Shown: positions 35,786 to 44,031 of the stretch, piece after piece | Layout: every line of letters begins with the position of its first letter | How positions within the stretch are numbered: the first letter of the stretch is position 1 | Assembly: GCA_964383855.1 (NCBI GenBank) | Contig: CAYLIP010000010.1 | Location: 1-52,058 of the forward strand | Direction of reading: 5' to 3' | Source of the DNA: CAZHAC01 sp964383855 | GTDB taxonomy: Bacteria > Chloroflexota > Dormibacteria > Dormibacterales > Dormibacteraceae | Length of the DNA: 52,058 nt | Position numbers and translations under genes: made by a program | The notes under the pieces: generated by a model | What the model saw: the letters and a program-made list of their open reading frames with translations, nothing else | Told to the model about the DNA's origin: nothing | Databases searched by the model: none

Positions 35786-36952
35786 ATGCCCGAGCCCGTC
35801 ATCGTCGCCTACGGCCGCTCCCCGATCGGCCGGGCGTTCAAGGGTCACCTCATCGATGTGCGTCCGGACGACCTGGGCGCCTACGTCACCCGCCAGGTGC
35901 TGGAGAAGGTGCCCCAGCTCGAGCCTCAGATGATCGACGACCTGATGTGCGGGTGCGGTTTGCCCGGCGGCGAGCAGGGCTTCAACCTGGGCCGGGTGAT
36001 CAGCGTCCTGGCGCGGCTCGACACGCCGGGCTGCACGATCACCCGCTACTGCTCGTCGAGCCTCCAGACCACGCGAATGGCCGCCCACGCGATCCGTGCC
36101 GGCGAGGGCGATGTCTTTCTCAGCGTCGGCGTCGAGTGCGTGTCCCGCTTCGGGAACGGGTCGTCGGATCCCCCCGACGCTCAGAACCCGAGGCTCAAGC
36201 CCGGCAACTCGGAGGAGTACCCGGACGTCTACATCGCGATGGGCGAGACGGCGGAGAACGTCGCCGAACGCGAGCGGGTGAGCCGCGACGACATGGACCG
36301 CTTCGCCAAGCAGAGCCAGGACGCCGCCGTCGAGGCGCGCGACAACGGGTTCTTCGACCGCGAGGTGATCCCCGTCCCCCTGCCCAACGGGGAGACCTTC
36401 GGCAAGGACGACGGCCCGCGCCCGGGCACCACCCTCGAGAAGCTGGCGACCCTGGAGCCGGTCTTCCGGGAGGGCGGCAAGGTCACCGCCGGCAACGCCT
36501 GTCCGCTCAACGACGGCGCGGCGGCGGTGGTCGTGATGTCGGACACCAGGGCCCGGGAACTCGGGATCAAGCCGCTGGCGCGGGTCGTCGCCACCGGCCT
36601 TTCTTCGCTGGAGCCTGAGTTCATGGGGCTGGGCCCGATCGAGGCCTCCAAGCAGGCCCTGAAGCGGGCCGGCATGAGCATCGACGACGTGGACATCGTG
36701 GAGATCAACGAGGCCTTCGCGGCGCAGGTCATCCCGAGCGCCATCGGCATCGGGATCGACCCCTTCGATCGCAGCCGCTTGAATCCCCATGGCGGCGCCA
36801 TCGCGCTCGGGCACCCCTTCGGCATGACCGGCGCCCGCATCCTGTGCACGCTCCTGAACGGCCTCGAATCCTCGGATAAGACGGTCGGCCTGGAGACCAT
36901 GTGCGTGGGCGGCGGTCAGGGGATGGCCATGATCGTGGAACGCCTGAACTAG
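35786..36952 (+). CDS. acetyl-CoA C-acyltransferase (thiolase)
   Basis: Cleaves 3-ketoacyl-CoA or condenses acetyl-CoA. The 388-aa protein has the nucleophile Cys89 in TRYCSSSLQT. Later motifs are NEAFAAQ, NPHGGAIALGHPFGMTGAR with the catalytic His, and CVGGGQGMA with the second Cys. Both directions are possible; FadA-like degradation is the more common role for this subgroup. It starts with ATG after AGGAG and stands alone; no paired multifunctional FadB gene is adjacent. Confidence 0.94.
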   Translation: MPEPVIVAYGRSPIGRAFKGHLIDVRPDDLGAYVTRQVLEKVPQLEPQMIDDLMCGCGLPGGEQGFNLGRVISVLARLDTPGCTITRYCSSSLQTTRMAAHAIRAGEGDVFLSVGVECVSRFGNGSSDPPDAQNPRLKPGNSEEYPDVYIAMGETAENVAERERVSRDDMDRFAKQSQDAAVEARDNGFFDREVIPVPLPNGETFGKDDGPRPGTTLEKLATLEPVFREGGKVTAGNACPLNDGAAAVVVMSDTRARELGIKPLARVVATGLSSLEPEFMGLGPIEASKQALKRAGMSIDDVDIVEINEAFAAQVIPSAIGIGIDPFDRSRLNPHGGAIALGHPFGMTGARILCTLLNGLESSDKTVGLETMCVGGGQGMAMIVERLN

Positions 36953-36968
36953 CCGGAAGCCCGCCGGG

Positions 36969-38750
36969 TCAGCCGGCCAGGGGAAGCCTGAGCGAGAAGG
37001 TGCTCCCAAGCCCGAGCTCCGACTCGACTGTGACGTCGCCCCCATGGAGCCGGGCAAGCTCGCGCGAGAGATAGAGGCCGAGCCCGGTGCCGCCGATGTG
37101 TTCGGTCTCCCGGGTGACCAGACGGCCGAAGCGGGTGAACAGCTTGTCCATCATCTCGGTCGGGATGCCGATGCCCCGGTCGCTGACCGAGATCACTCCG
37201 TAGGCGCCGTTGCGGCGCACCCGGCACAGCACCTGACCGCCCGCAGGCGAGTACTTGATGGCGTTGGAGAGCAGGTTGCCCAGGATGGTCCCGACCCGGT
37301 CCGGGTCGACGGTCGCCCGCACCTCCTCGAGAGGCTGTTCGACGACCAGCTCGTGGGTGCGGCTGGCCAGCGGGCGGATCATCTGGACGGCTCGCTCGAC
37401 GAGTTCGCGAAGGTCCGCGTCGACGGGATGCAGCTCGAGCCGGCCTTCCTCGAGGCGCGCCGCCTCGATCATCTGCTCGACCAGGGCGTTCATCTCCTCG
37501 GCCTTCTGCTCCATCACCGGCAGCGCGGCCTCGATCTGAGGGTTGAACTCGCCGAGCGACCCGGTCGAGATCATGGACAGGTATCCGCGGAGAAGGGTGA
37601 TCGGCCCCCTCAGCTCATGCGAGGCCAGGTTCAGGAACTCGCTCTTGGCGCGCTCGAGCGCGGCCAGGCGCTCGGTCAGCACCGTGCGGTCGAGGCCGGC
37701 GCTGATCGAGGTGGCGAAGCCGCGCAGCCGCTCCAGCTCGTCGGCGCCGAAGTAGGGGGTGAAGGGACCCGAGGTCACGATCAGCGCGCCGGTGCCGTTG
37801 GATAGGGTCAGAGGCACGATGACCGCGCTCGCCGCCTCCCGGTCGCGTTGCCGGATCGGCACGATCGACGGTGGATCATCGGAACTCAGATCGCGCAGCA
37901 GGCTCTCGACCCGTTCGGTGCTGATGCCCCGGGCCGCCAGCGCATGACCCTCGCCGTCCACGATCAGGGCCCCGTCGCCACCGACCAGCCGCATGGCCCC
38001 CTCCAGTGCCCGCTCCGCGAGCACCTTCCGGCTCGGGCTGAAGAGCAGCAGCTGGCGCATGCCGGCGCGCAGCGCCTCCTCCTCCGGCCCGCGCCAGACC
38101 GCCCGCAGCCAGCGCGGCGGCGCAAAGCTGAAGTAGATGAGGGGGATGGTGGCCAGGGCGACCAGCTGGGTGCCGACCTGGAACTCGACCCGCCGGGCGA
38201 TCGTGGGCGCGAGCACGTTGGCCAGGACCACCACCGCCAGCGCCGCAAAGGCGGTGGCGAGGGAGAGCAGCCGCGAGCGCTGCACGGCGGGCACGGTCAT
38301 GGAGGCCATGGCGAACCTGACGAGCGGGTCGGCCAGGCAGGCGACCCAGGCCAGGACGAGCACCACGGTGACCGCCGCCTGGAGCGGCGTCGGCTGCGCC
38401 GTGTCGCCGACCCGGGCGGCGATGGCGAGCAGGCAGATCACCGCCGCCCCCACCGCCACCGCCAGCTGGACCCGCTCGGAGAGCGGGATGAACGCGCCCC
38501 GGAACCGGAGCATCGCGTATCCCGACACCATCAAGGCGACCACGGAGACATCGGCCACGAGTGGGCGGAGTCCGTCCGCGAGCGGAGACACCCTGCCGAG
38601 GATCGACGTCACCGCGAGGCTGCCGATGACGAGGGCCAGCCAGCCCGACGCCGCGCGCCGGTCGCGCAGCCACCTGGCGCCCGCCGCCACGCCCACCAGG
38701 ACGAACAGGAGGCTTCCCACCAGTTGGAGCAGTGACAGGAAACTGCTCAC
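36969..38750 (-). CDS. membrane sensor histidine kinase with GAF domain
   Basis: A 593-aa protein. The first 220 residues form about seven hydrophobic helices. A GAF-like region (residues about 240-365) follows, then HisKA (FLNLASHELRGPITLLRGYL, phosphorylated His) and HATPase (NLLSNAIKYSPAGG, DRGIGIP, GTGLGLYLSREL). It starts at GTG 38750 without an obvious ribosome site. No response regulator is adjacent, so it is an orphan here. Confidence 0.92.
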   Translation of the reverse strand: MSSFLSLLQLVGSLLFVLVGVAAGARWLRDRRAASGWLALVIGSLAVTSILGRVSPLADGLRPLVADVSVVALMVSGYAMLRFRGAFIPLSERVQLAVAVGAAVICLLAIAARVGDTAQPTPLQAAVTVVLVLAWVACLADPLVRFAMASMTVPAVQRSRLLSLATAFAALAVVVLANVLAPTIARRVEFQVGTQLVALATIPLIYFSFAPPRWLRAVWRGPEEEALRAGMRQLLLFSPSRKVLAERALEGAMRLVGGDGALIVDGEGHALAARGISTERVESLLRDLSSDDPPSIVPIRQRDREAASAVIVPLTLSNGTGALIVTSGPFTPYFGADELERLRGFATSISAGLDRTVLTERLAALERAKSEFLNLASHELRGPITLLRGYLSMISTGSLGEFNPQIEAALPVMEQKAEEMNALVEQMIEAARLEEGRLELHPVDADLRELVERAVQMIRPLASRTHELVVEQPLEEVRATVDPDRVGTILGNLLSNAIKYSPAGGQVLCRVRRNGAYGVISVSDRGIGIPTEMMDKLFTRFGRLVTRETEHIGGTGLGLYLSRELARLHGGDVTVESELGLGSTFSLRLPLAG

Positions 38751-38806
38751 CTATTCATCCACTCTCAGGCCCCTATTGAAACAGCCGAAGTGCGGTCGCG
38801 CGACCC

Positions 38807-40516
38807 TCAGGCGCCCAGCCGATCCAGCTCCTCTTCGACCAGGTCGACCAGCGGTGCCATGCCGCCGGCATCGAAGACGAGGCGGGCGCCGGCGGCGGCG
38901 AAGAGCTCCGGCAGGGGCCGAGAGCCGCCCAGGGCGAGGGCGCGGCGGTAACTGGCGACGGCCCCGGCCTGGTCCGAGAGCGCGTTTCGCCAGACCTGGA
39001 GGGCGCCCATCTGGGCGATCCCGTACTCGATGTAGTACAGGGGATAGTTGAAGAAGTGGACCTGCTCGTACCAGCGGGCGATCCGCTCCGGCTCGCAGCC
39101 GGTCCAGTCGACGCCGCGCTGGAACCGGTCCCGCAGCTCCAGCCACCGGCGATCGCGCGCGTCGCGGTCGCCCCCCTGGCCGGAGGTGTAGATCCAGTGC
39201 TGGAAGGCGTCGACGCAGGCGATGTGCGCGACGCCGGTCAGCAGCTCCTCGAGATGGGCGGTGCGTGCCCGGCGCTCCTGCTCGGCGTCGTAGAAGGCGC
39301 CCCTGAGGAAGGGAGCGGCCAGCAGCTCCATCGACATCGACGCCACCTCGGCCATCTCGGAGCCGGGGAAACGCTGGAATACGAGGGGCAGCCGCGCGAT
39401 CGCCTCCAGGCCGTGAAAGGCGTGGCCGGCCTCGTGAAGCAGCGTGTCGACGTCGTTCTGGATCCCCGACGAGTTCATGAAGATGAACGGCAGGCGCTTG
39501 AAAGGGAAGGTCGCGCAGTAGCCCCCGGGCGCCTTGCCCGGACGGCTCATGAGGTCGAGCATGCCGTTCTCGACCATGCGGTCGAAATATCCGCCGAGCT
39601 CGGGGTCGAGCCGGTCGAAGACGTCACGCGCCGTGGCCACCAGCTCCTCCTGGGTCGAGAAGGGCCGCAGCGGTGGGCGGCCCAGCGGGTCGGGCGACGC
39701 CAGGTGGCCGTCGATCGCATCCCACGGGCGCACGGCCGTGCGCTCGAGCCCCATCATCCCGGCGTGGCGGGCGTAGATGCGCTCCACGGCCGGCACCACC
39801 GTCTCCTCGACCGCCTCGTGGAAGCGCTCGCAGTCGGCGGTCGAGTAATCGAAGCGGTTCTTCTGCTGGTGCGCGAAGTCGCGGTAGCTGTCGAACCCGG
39901 CATTGCGTGCAACCTGCTGCCGCAGCTCGTACATCCGGTCGAAGACGTCCGCCAGCTCGTCGCGGGCAAGAACGTAGGGCTTGAAGAAGGCGTGGAAGGC
40001 ACGTTCGCGCACGTCCCGGTCGCCGGAGGCGGCAAACGGCTTGACCTGGGACGGCGCCAGCCGCTCGCCCTCCCAGTCGACCGTCATTCCCCCGGTGATC
40101 TTGCTGTAGCGCGAGCCCAGGCGCTCGAGCTCGGCGTTGAGGGGGACGCTCTCCTCTCGGAAGAGCTCGATGCCGTTGCGCCAGCGCCGGATCGTGGTCT
40201 CCAGGTCGGGCCGGGTGTAGCCGGACTCGACCACCCGCCGCGCGAGACGCACCCGCCATTCCTCCAGCTGTGGCGAGATCTCGCTTGAGAAGCGCAGCGC
40301 GGCGCGCTCTTTCTCCTCATCTGCGGTGTCGCAGTCGTAGGCGATCTCGGCCGCGTAGTGCGCGTCGGTGATGAGCGACTCCAGGGTCGACCAGTCCTCG
40401 AGCAGCCTGGAGACATCCTCGAGCGGACGCTCGGCGAGCTCGCGATAGTAGGGGACGAGGTCCTCCAGCGTGGCCTCGCGAAAGGCTTCCGGAGATGCCG
40501 GCAGAGGCCGCGTCAC
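38807..40516 (-). CDS. M3 family oligoendopeptidase (PepF-like)
   Basis: Cytoplasmic zinc metallopeptidase that cleaves short peptides. The 569-aa protein has the zinc motif HEAGH (residues 361-365) in TLLHEAGHAFHGLE, with the third ligand Glu in the following helix (EMAEVASMSMELL). The C-terminal HFFNYPLYYIEYGIAQMGALQVW is typical. The GTG at 40516 overlaps the aquaporin stop as GTGA, fixing the start and indicating coupled translation. Confidence 0.93.
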   Translation of the reverse strand: MTRPLPASPEAFREATLEDLVPYYRELAERPLEDVSRLLEDWSTLESLITDAHYAAEIAYDCDTADEEKERAALRFSSEISPQLEEWRVRLARRVVESGYTRPDLETTIRRWRNGIELFREESVPLNAELERLGSRYSKITGGMTVDWEGERLAPSQVKPFAASGDRDVRERAFHAFFKPYVLARDELADVFDRMYELRQQVARNAGFDSYRDFAHQQKNRFDYSTADCERFHEAVEETVVPAVERIYARHAGMMGLERTAVRPWDAIDGHLASPDPLGRPPLRPFSTQEELVATARDVFDRLDPELGGYFDRMVENGMLDLMSRPGKAPGGYCATFPFKRLPFIFMNSSGIQNDVDTLLHEAGHAFHGLEAIARLPLVFQRFPGSEMAEVASMSMELLAAPFLRGAFYDAEQERRARTAHLEELLTGVAHIACVDAFQHWIYTSGQGGDRDARDRRWLELRDRFQRGVDWTGCEPERIARWYEQVHFFNYPLYYIEYGIAQMGALQVWRNALSDQAGAVASYRRALALGGSRPLPELFAAAGARLVFDAGGMAPLVDLVEEELDRLGA

Positions 40517-41217
40517 TCGGGCACCGGCGCCGGGAACCCGGGCGCTGGGGGGCCCTCGGGCGGGCCGGCGGCCCGCTCCGACCCCTCGATCTGGATCCAG
40601 TGGACGGCGGCGCCGATGGCGGCGCCGGCCAGCGGACCGGCCAGGTAGAGCCACAGGTCCGACCAGCCGCCGCCGGCCCAGATCGCGGAGGCGAGCGTGG
40701 CGCCGAAGCCGACGGCGGGATTGAAGGCGCCGCCGGAGATCGGCCCAACCGCAAAGGCGCCACCGGCGACGATGAAGCCGATGGCCAGGCCGTAGAAGGA
40801 GTTGCCCTGCGTGGCCCGCGTGACGGCGACGTTGAGGACGACCAGCACCAGGCCCGCCGTGATCGCGATCTCGACGGCCAGGGCCGAGATCGACAGCGTG
40901 TGGGGGCCGGGATGGATGCCCGGCGTCCGCCCCGAGACCAGGTACCCGAAGGCGAAGGCGAGCACGGCGCCGGCCAGCTGGGCCACCCAGTAGGTGAAGA
41001 GCTGCGGCGCAGAGATCTTGCGCCGGAGGAAGAGACCGAAGGAGACCGCCGGGTTGTAATGGGCGCCCGAGATGTGGCCGCCCATGTAAACCAGCGCCAC
41101 GAGGGCGGCGCCGATGGCGAGGGGCGCCAGCGGCCCCGCTCCGCCGGAGAGCGCGATCACCGTGAGGAAGAGGAAGGTTCCGACCAGCTCGGTCAGGAGC
41201 TTTGCCGTCAAGGCCAT
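40513..41217 (-). CDS. MIP-family aquaporin
   Basis: Membrane channel for water or small solutes, 234 aa. It has six helices and the two NPA loops, GAHYNPAVSFG and GGAFNPAVGFG. The residue after the second NPA is Val, not the Arg of standard aquaporins and GlpF, so the selectivity filter is altered. The ATG at 41217 lies 7 nt after TACGAT on the minus strand (41230-41225), a leaderless arrangement; the longer frame upstream looks non-coding. Confidence 0.9.
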   Translation of the reverse strand: MALTAKLLTELVGTFLFLTVIALSGGAGPLAPLAIGAALVALVYMGGHISGAHYNPAVSFGLFLRRKISAPQLFTYWVAQLAGAVLAFAFGYLVSGRTPGIHPGPHTLSISALAVEIAITAGLVLVVLNVAVTRATQGNSFYGLAIGFIVAGGAFAVGPISGGAFNPAVGFGATLASAIWAGGGWSDLWLYLAGPLAGAAIGAAVHWIQIEGSERAAGPPEGPPAPGFPAPVPE

Positions 41218-41224
41218 GCCGAAG

Positions 41225-41230
41225 ATCGTA
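41225..41230 (-). promoter_or_regulatory. leaderless promoter -10 box for the aquaporin gene
   Basis: TACGAT on the minus strand, 7 nt before ATG 41217. Confidence 0.55.
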
Positions 41231-41269
41231 GGCAGCCGGGGGGGCGCGGCGTCCGGCGGCGGCCCGGCC

Positions 41270-41308
41270 AGGCGGCTCAACTAGGCGGCTCGGCTAGGCG
41301 GCTCGGCG
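41270..41308. repeat. 13-bp tandem repeat, three copies
   Basis: Units at 41270, 41283 and 41296 all begin AGGCGGCTC; the last two share 12 of 13 bases. The third copy lies within the last codons of the topoisomerase gene and the others follow its stop, so copy change could alter the protein's end. Confidence 0.7.
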
Positions 41309-42361
41309 CCGTTCGCGTTTGAGCCGCTGCTGAAGGAGGGCGAGCACGGCCGCCTCCTGTGGCGAGAGCGAGCCCACGGCTTCCTTGATCGCCGACTCCG
41401 CCCGCTGCTGGAGGGCCTCGGCCATGGTTCCGTCCATGTAGGCGTCGACCACGGCCGGGTGCACGTAGCACCTGCGGCAGACGTCTCGGGTGTTGCCCAG
41501 CTGGCGGGCGACCGACTCGATGGCGGCGAGCACGTTCCGCTTCGCCTGAGCCTGGGAGTCGAACTGCTCGACCTCCTCCAGAGCCTGGGCGGCGAGCAGG
41601 GTGCCGGCCCAGGTCCGGAAGTCCTTGGCCGTGAAGTCGGCGCCCGTCGTCTGGCGCAGGTACTCGTTGACGTCGTCGGAGGTGACCCTCCGCCGCTCTC
41701 CGTCCTCGAGGTATTGAAAGAGCTCCTGGCCGGGCAGGTCCTGGCACTGCTTGATCACGCGGGCTATGCCCCGGTCGGTGATCGCGACCTCGTGCTCCTT
41801 GCCGCTCTTGCCCCGAAAGTAGAAGCGGACCCGGCCGCCGTTGCCGCCGACCTTGACGTGACGGTCGCGAAGGGTGGTCAGGCCGAAGGATCGGTTCTTC
41901 AGCGCGTACTCCTCGTTCCCGACCCGGATCATGGTGGTCTCGAGCAGCCGGACCACGGTGGCCAGGACCTTCTCGCGGGGCAGGCCGCGGCGGCGAATGT
42001 CCCGGTTCACGCGGCGCCGTATGCGCGGCAGGGCTCGCGCGAAGTCGACCATGCGCTCGTACTTGTTCTCGTCCCGCACCCTGCGCCACCGCTCGTGGTA
42101 GCGGTACTGCTTGCGGCCGCGCGCATCGCGGCCTGTGGCCTGGATGTGCCCCCTGGGGTCGGTGCAGATCCAGACGTCCGTCCAGGCCGGCGGAATCGCC
42201 AGCCGTTTGATCCGGTCCAGCGTCTCCGGGTCCTTCACCGGGTCTCCCACCGGGTCCCGGTAGGCGAAACCGCGGCCGGCACGCCGGCGGCGGATGCCGG
42301 GCTGGAGGTCGGTCACGTAGCGGAGGCCGGCTTCGCGAGCGGTATCGGTGCCTGGAATCAT
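41294..42361 (-). CDS. type IB DNA topoisomerase (poxvirus/bacterial small type)
   Basis: Relaxes supercoils by a 3'-phosphotyrosyl intermediate. The 355-aa length matches the bacterial TopIB group. It has LRYVTDLQPGIRRRRAGRGFAYRDP, IPPAWTDVWICTDPRGHIQATGRDARGRKQYRYHERWR and MIRVGNEEYALKNRSFGLTTLRDRHV in order. The active Tyr is probably residue 299 in CRRCYVHP. The ATG at 42361 follows TAATAC by 7 nt. It diverges from the HAD gene. Confidence 0.93.
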   Translation of the reverse strand: MIPGTDTAREAGLRYVTDLQPGIRRRRAGRGFAYRDPVGDPVKDPETLDRIKRLAIPPAWTDVWICTDPRGHIQATGRDARGRKQYRYHERWRRVRDENKYERMVDFARALPRIRRRVNRDIRRRGLPREKVLATVVRLLETTMIRVGNEEYALKNRSFGLTTLRDRHVKVGGNGGRVRFYFRGKSGKEHEVAITDRGIARVIKQCQDLPGQELFQYLEDGERRRVTSDDVNEYLRQTTGADFTAKDFRTWAGTLLAAQALEEVEQFDSQAQAKRNVLAAIESVARQLGNTRDVCRRCYVHPAVVDAYMDGTMAEALQQRAESAIKEAVGSLSPQEAAVLALLQQRLKRERRRAA

Positions 42362-42431
42362 GGCGACAGTATTAATCTACCTAAATCTGACATTCTTGCT
42401 AGCATGTTTGCGCTCCACTTACCATGCCCGT
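42362..42431. promoter_or_regulatory. AT-rich divergent promoter gap
   Basis: Seventy bp, strikingly AT-rich for this genome. TAATAC (42374-42369, minus strand) sits 7 nt from the topoisomerase ATG, and TACCAT (42420-42425) sits 6 nt from the HAD GTG. Confidence 0.45.
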
Positions 42432-43181
42432 GTGTCGCCTGAAGCCGTGGTCGAGCGCAGGCTCCGCGGCGTCACATTCGACTTCTGGAACACGCTGTTC
42501 GTGCCCGAGAGCAGCCTCGGACGGCGGATCGACGCGGCCGTCCGGGCGGTTGCCGAGCTCGGCGGGGGGCACGGGGCCGAAGCCATCCGCGAGGCGCTGG
42601 GCGCGGCCGGCCAGATCCACACCGAGGCCTGGCGACGGGGCGAGCAGTATGGCGCTCCCTTCCTGGTCGCCGAACTCGACCGCCGGCTCGGGCTCGGACT
42701 CGACCCGACCGGCCGCGAGCGTCTCCAGGAGGTGATCGAGGATCCAGGCCCGCGGTCCGCCCGCCGTCCGGTCGAGGGCGCGGCCGAGGTCCTCGCGGAC
42801 CTGCACACAGCTGGCTTGCGGCTCGGCGTGGTCAGCGACACGGGCTGGTCGCCGGGCCGCGTGCTCCGCCGGCACCTCGAGGAGGCCGGCCTGCTCCGGC
42901 ACTTCGAACCGGGAGCGCTCGCCTTCTCGAACGAGGTCGGGGTGCCCAAGCCCGATCGCCGCATGTTCGAGACGGCCCTCCAGGCAATGCGCGTGGAACC
43001 GGCGGAGGCGGCCCATGTCGGTGACCTCAGGTTCACCGATGTCGCCGGCGCGCGGGCGATGGGGATGCTCGCCATCCGCTTCTCCGGCGTCGCCGACGAC
43101 ACCGACGAGGGCCCGGAGGGAGACTTCGTCGTCGCCTCCTACCGAGAGCTCGCCGATCTGCTGTCAACCTGCGCCCGCTGA
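42432..43181 (+). CDS. HAD-superfamily hydrolase
   Basis: Phosphatase or related hydrolase, substrate unknown, 249 aa. Motif I is VTFDFWNTLF: the nucleophile Asp is present, but the second acid of DxD is replaced by Trp, a variant seen in some HAD groups. Motif II is VVSDTGW, motif III VPKPDRRMF and motif IV HVGDLRFTDVAGARAMGM. The GTG at 42432 is preferred; the frame upstream overlaps the AT-rich promoter gap. Confidence 0.85.
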   Translation: MSPEAVVERRLRGVTFDFWNTLFVPESSLGRRIDAAVRAVAELGGGHGAEAIREALGAAGQIHTEAWRRGEQYGAPFLVAELDRRLGLGLDPTGRERLQEVIEDPGPRSARRPVEGAAEVLADLHTAGLRLGVVSDTGWSPGRVLRRHLEEAGLLRHFEPGALAFSNEVGVPKPDRRMFETALQAMRVEPAEAAHVGDLRFTDVAGARAMGMLAIRFSGVADDTDEGPEGDFVVASYRELADLLSTCAR

Positions 43182-43256
43182 CGCCGACCGGGCGCGTTGA
43201 GGGCGGCGTTCAAGCCAGCCGCCGACAGGGCCATGCCAGAGCCTTATCCTTCCAAA

Positions 43257-43274
43257 CCTGAATCACCTTTCAGG
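43257..43274 (+). promoter_or_regulatory. TetR operator 1, overlapping the tetR Shine-Dalgarno
   Basis: Inverted repeat CCTGAA-N6-TTCAGG, extended as ACCTGA-N8-TCAGG. Its right arm runs into AGGAGG (43272-43277), the ribosome site of the TetR gene starting at 43283. A matching site lies at 43948-43969 with identical half-site spacing. Confidence 0.7.
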
Positions 43275-43282
43275 AGGAAGTT

Positions 43283-43915
43283 GTGGCTCGGCCGGAGCAG
43301 GCGACGCGCGACCCCATCCCTCCTCCGCGGACCAACCGCGGCTGGCGGACGCGCCAGAAGGTGCTTGACGCGGCCGAGGAGGTCTTCGGCCGGGACGGTT
43401 TTCACCGCGCCTCCGTCGTCGACATCACGCGCACCGCGGGCGTCGGCCAGGGAACCTTCTACCTCTACTTTCCGAGCAAGGAGGCGCTCTTCGTCGAGCT
43501 CGTGCGACAGATGGGCCACGAGATGCGCCGCCGGCTGGCGGAGTCGACCGCGGGTCTGCCGACGCGGGCCGCCGCCGAGCGCGAGGGCCTGCGGGCATTC
43601 TTCGAGTTCGTTGCCCAGCACCCGGCGATGTACCGGATCGTCCGGGAGTGCGAGTTCGTCGACGGCGAGGAGTTCCGCAACTGGTACGAGGAGCTTGCCG
43701 AGGGGTACATCCGCGGGATCTCCCGGGCCATGGAGAGCCAGGAGTTCCGCCGGCTCGACCCCGAAGTGGTCGCCTACTGCCTGATGGGCATGGGCGACTT
43801 CCTGGGCATGAAGCTCATCCGCTGGGAAGGCCGCCGCCGGGTGCCGGCACGCGTGCTCGACGCGGTCATGGAGCTGGCGCTGCAGGGCCTGCTCAGCTCC
43901 CCGCCGGCGTCTTGA
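43283..43915 (+). CDS. TetR/AcrR-family repressor
   Basis: A 210-aa regulator. The N-terminal helix-turn-helix is VLDAAEEVFGRDGFHRASVVDITRTAGVGQGTFYLYFPSKEALF (residues about 28-71), followed by an all-helical ligand-binding domain of usual size. The GTG at 43283 is set by AGGAGG. Two matching palindromes, one before this gene and one before the transporter operon, imply self-regulation and control of the genes at 44032-52008. The ligand may be the imported acid or its CoA ester; this is inference. Confidence 0.9.
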   Translation: MARPEQATRDPIPPPRTNRGWRTRQKVLDAAEEVFGRDGFHRASVVDITRTAGVGQGTFYLYFPSKEALFVELVRQMGHEMRRRLAESTAGLPTRAAAEREGLRAFFEFVAQHPAMYRIVRECEFVDGEEFRNWYEELAEGYIRGISRAMESQEFRRLDPEVVAYCLMGMGDFLGMKLIRWEGRRRVPARVLDAVMELALQGLLSSPPAS

Positions 43916-43940
43916 CAGCGGGCTGCCGCACGCCCATACT
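43912..43940 (+). promoter_or_regulatory. strong promoter of the transporter operon
   Basis: TTGACA (43912-43917), a 17-nt spacer and CATACT (43935-43940). The -35 overlaps the tetR stop codon. The predicted start point, about 43947, lies at the left edge of operator 2. Confidence 0.75.
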
Positions 43941-43947
43941 CGGCCAA

Positions 43948-43969
43948 AACCTGAATCAGCTGTCAGGTT
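43948..43969 (+). promoter_or_regulatory. TetR operator 2, at the transcription start of the transporter operon
   Basis: Perfect 7-bp arms AACCTGA and TCAGGTT separated by 8 nt. It shares AAACCTGAATCA and the TCAGG arm with operator 1. Its position from about +1 to +22 would block initiation or escape. Confidence 0.75.
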
Positions 43970-43985
43970 GTGGATAGCCAGGCAG

Positions 43986-44020
43986 GTCTCAGGGCAAAGT
44001 CTCAGGGCAAGTCTTCAGGG
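43986..44020 (+). repeat. tandem repeat in the leader of the transporter operon
   Basis: GTCTCAGGGCAA occurs at 43986 and 43999, and a diverged third copy, GTCTTCAGGG, at 44011 runs into the Shine-Dalgarno. Confidence 0.65.
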
Positions 44021-44031
44021 GGAGTGTGTCA

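Noticed and set aside
43969..43977. TGTGGATAG as a DnaA box near operator 2
   Set aside because: A single near-match 9-mer at a transporter promoter is expected by chance.
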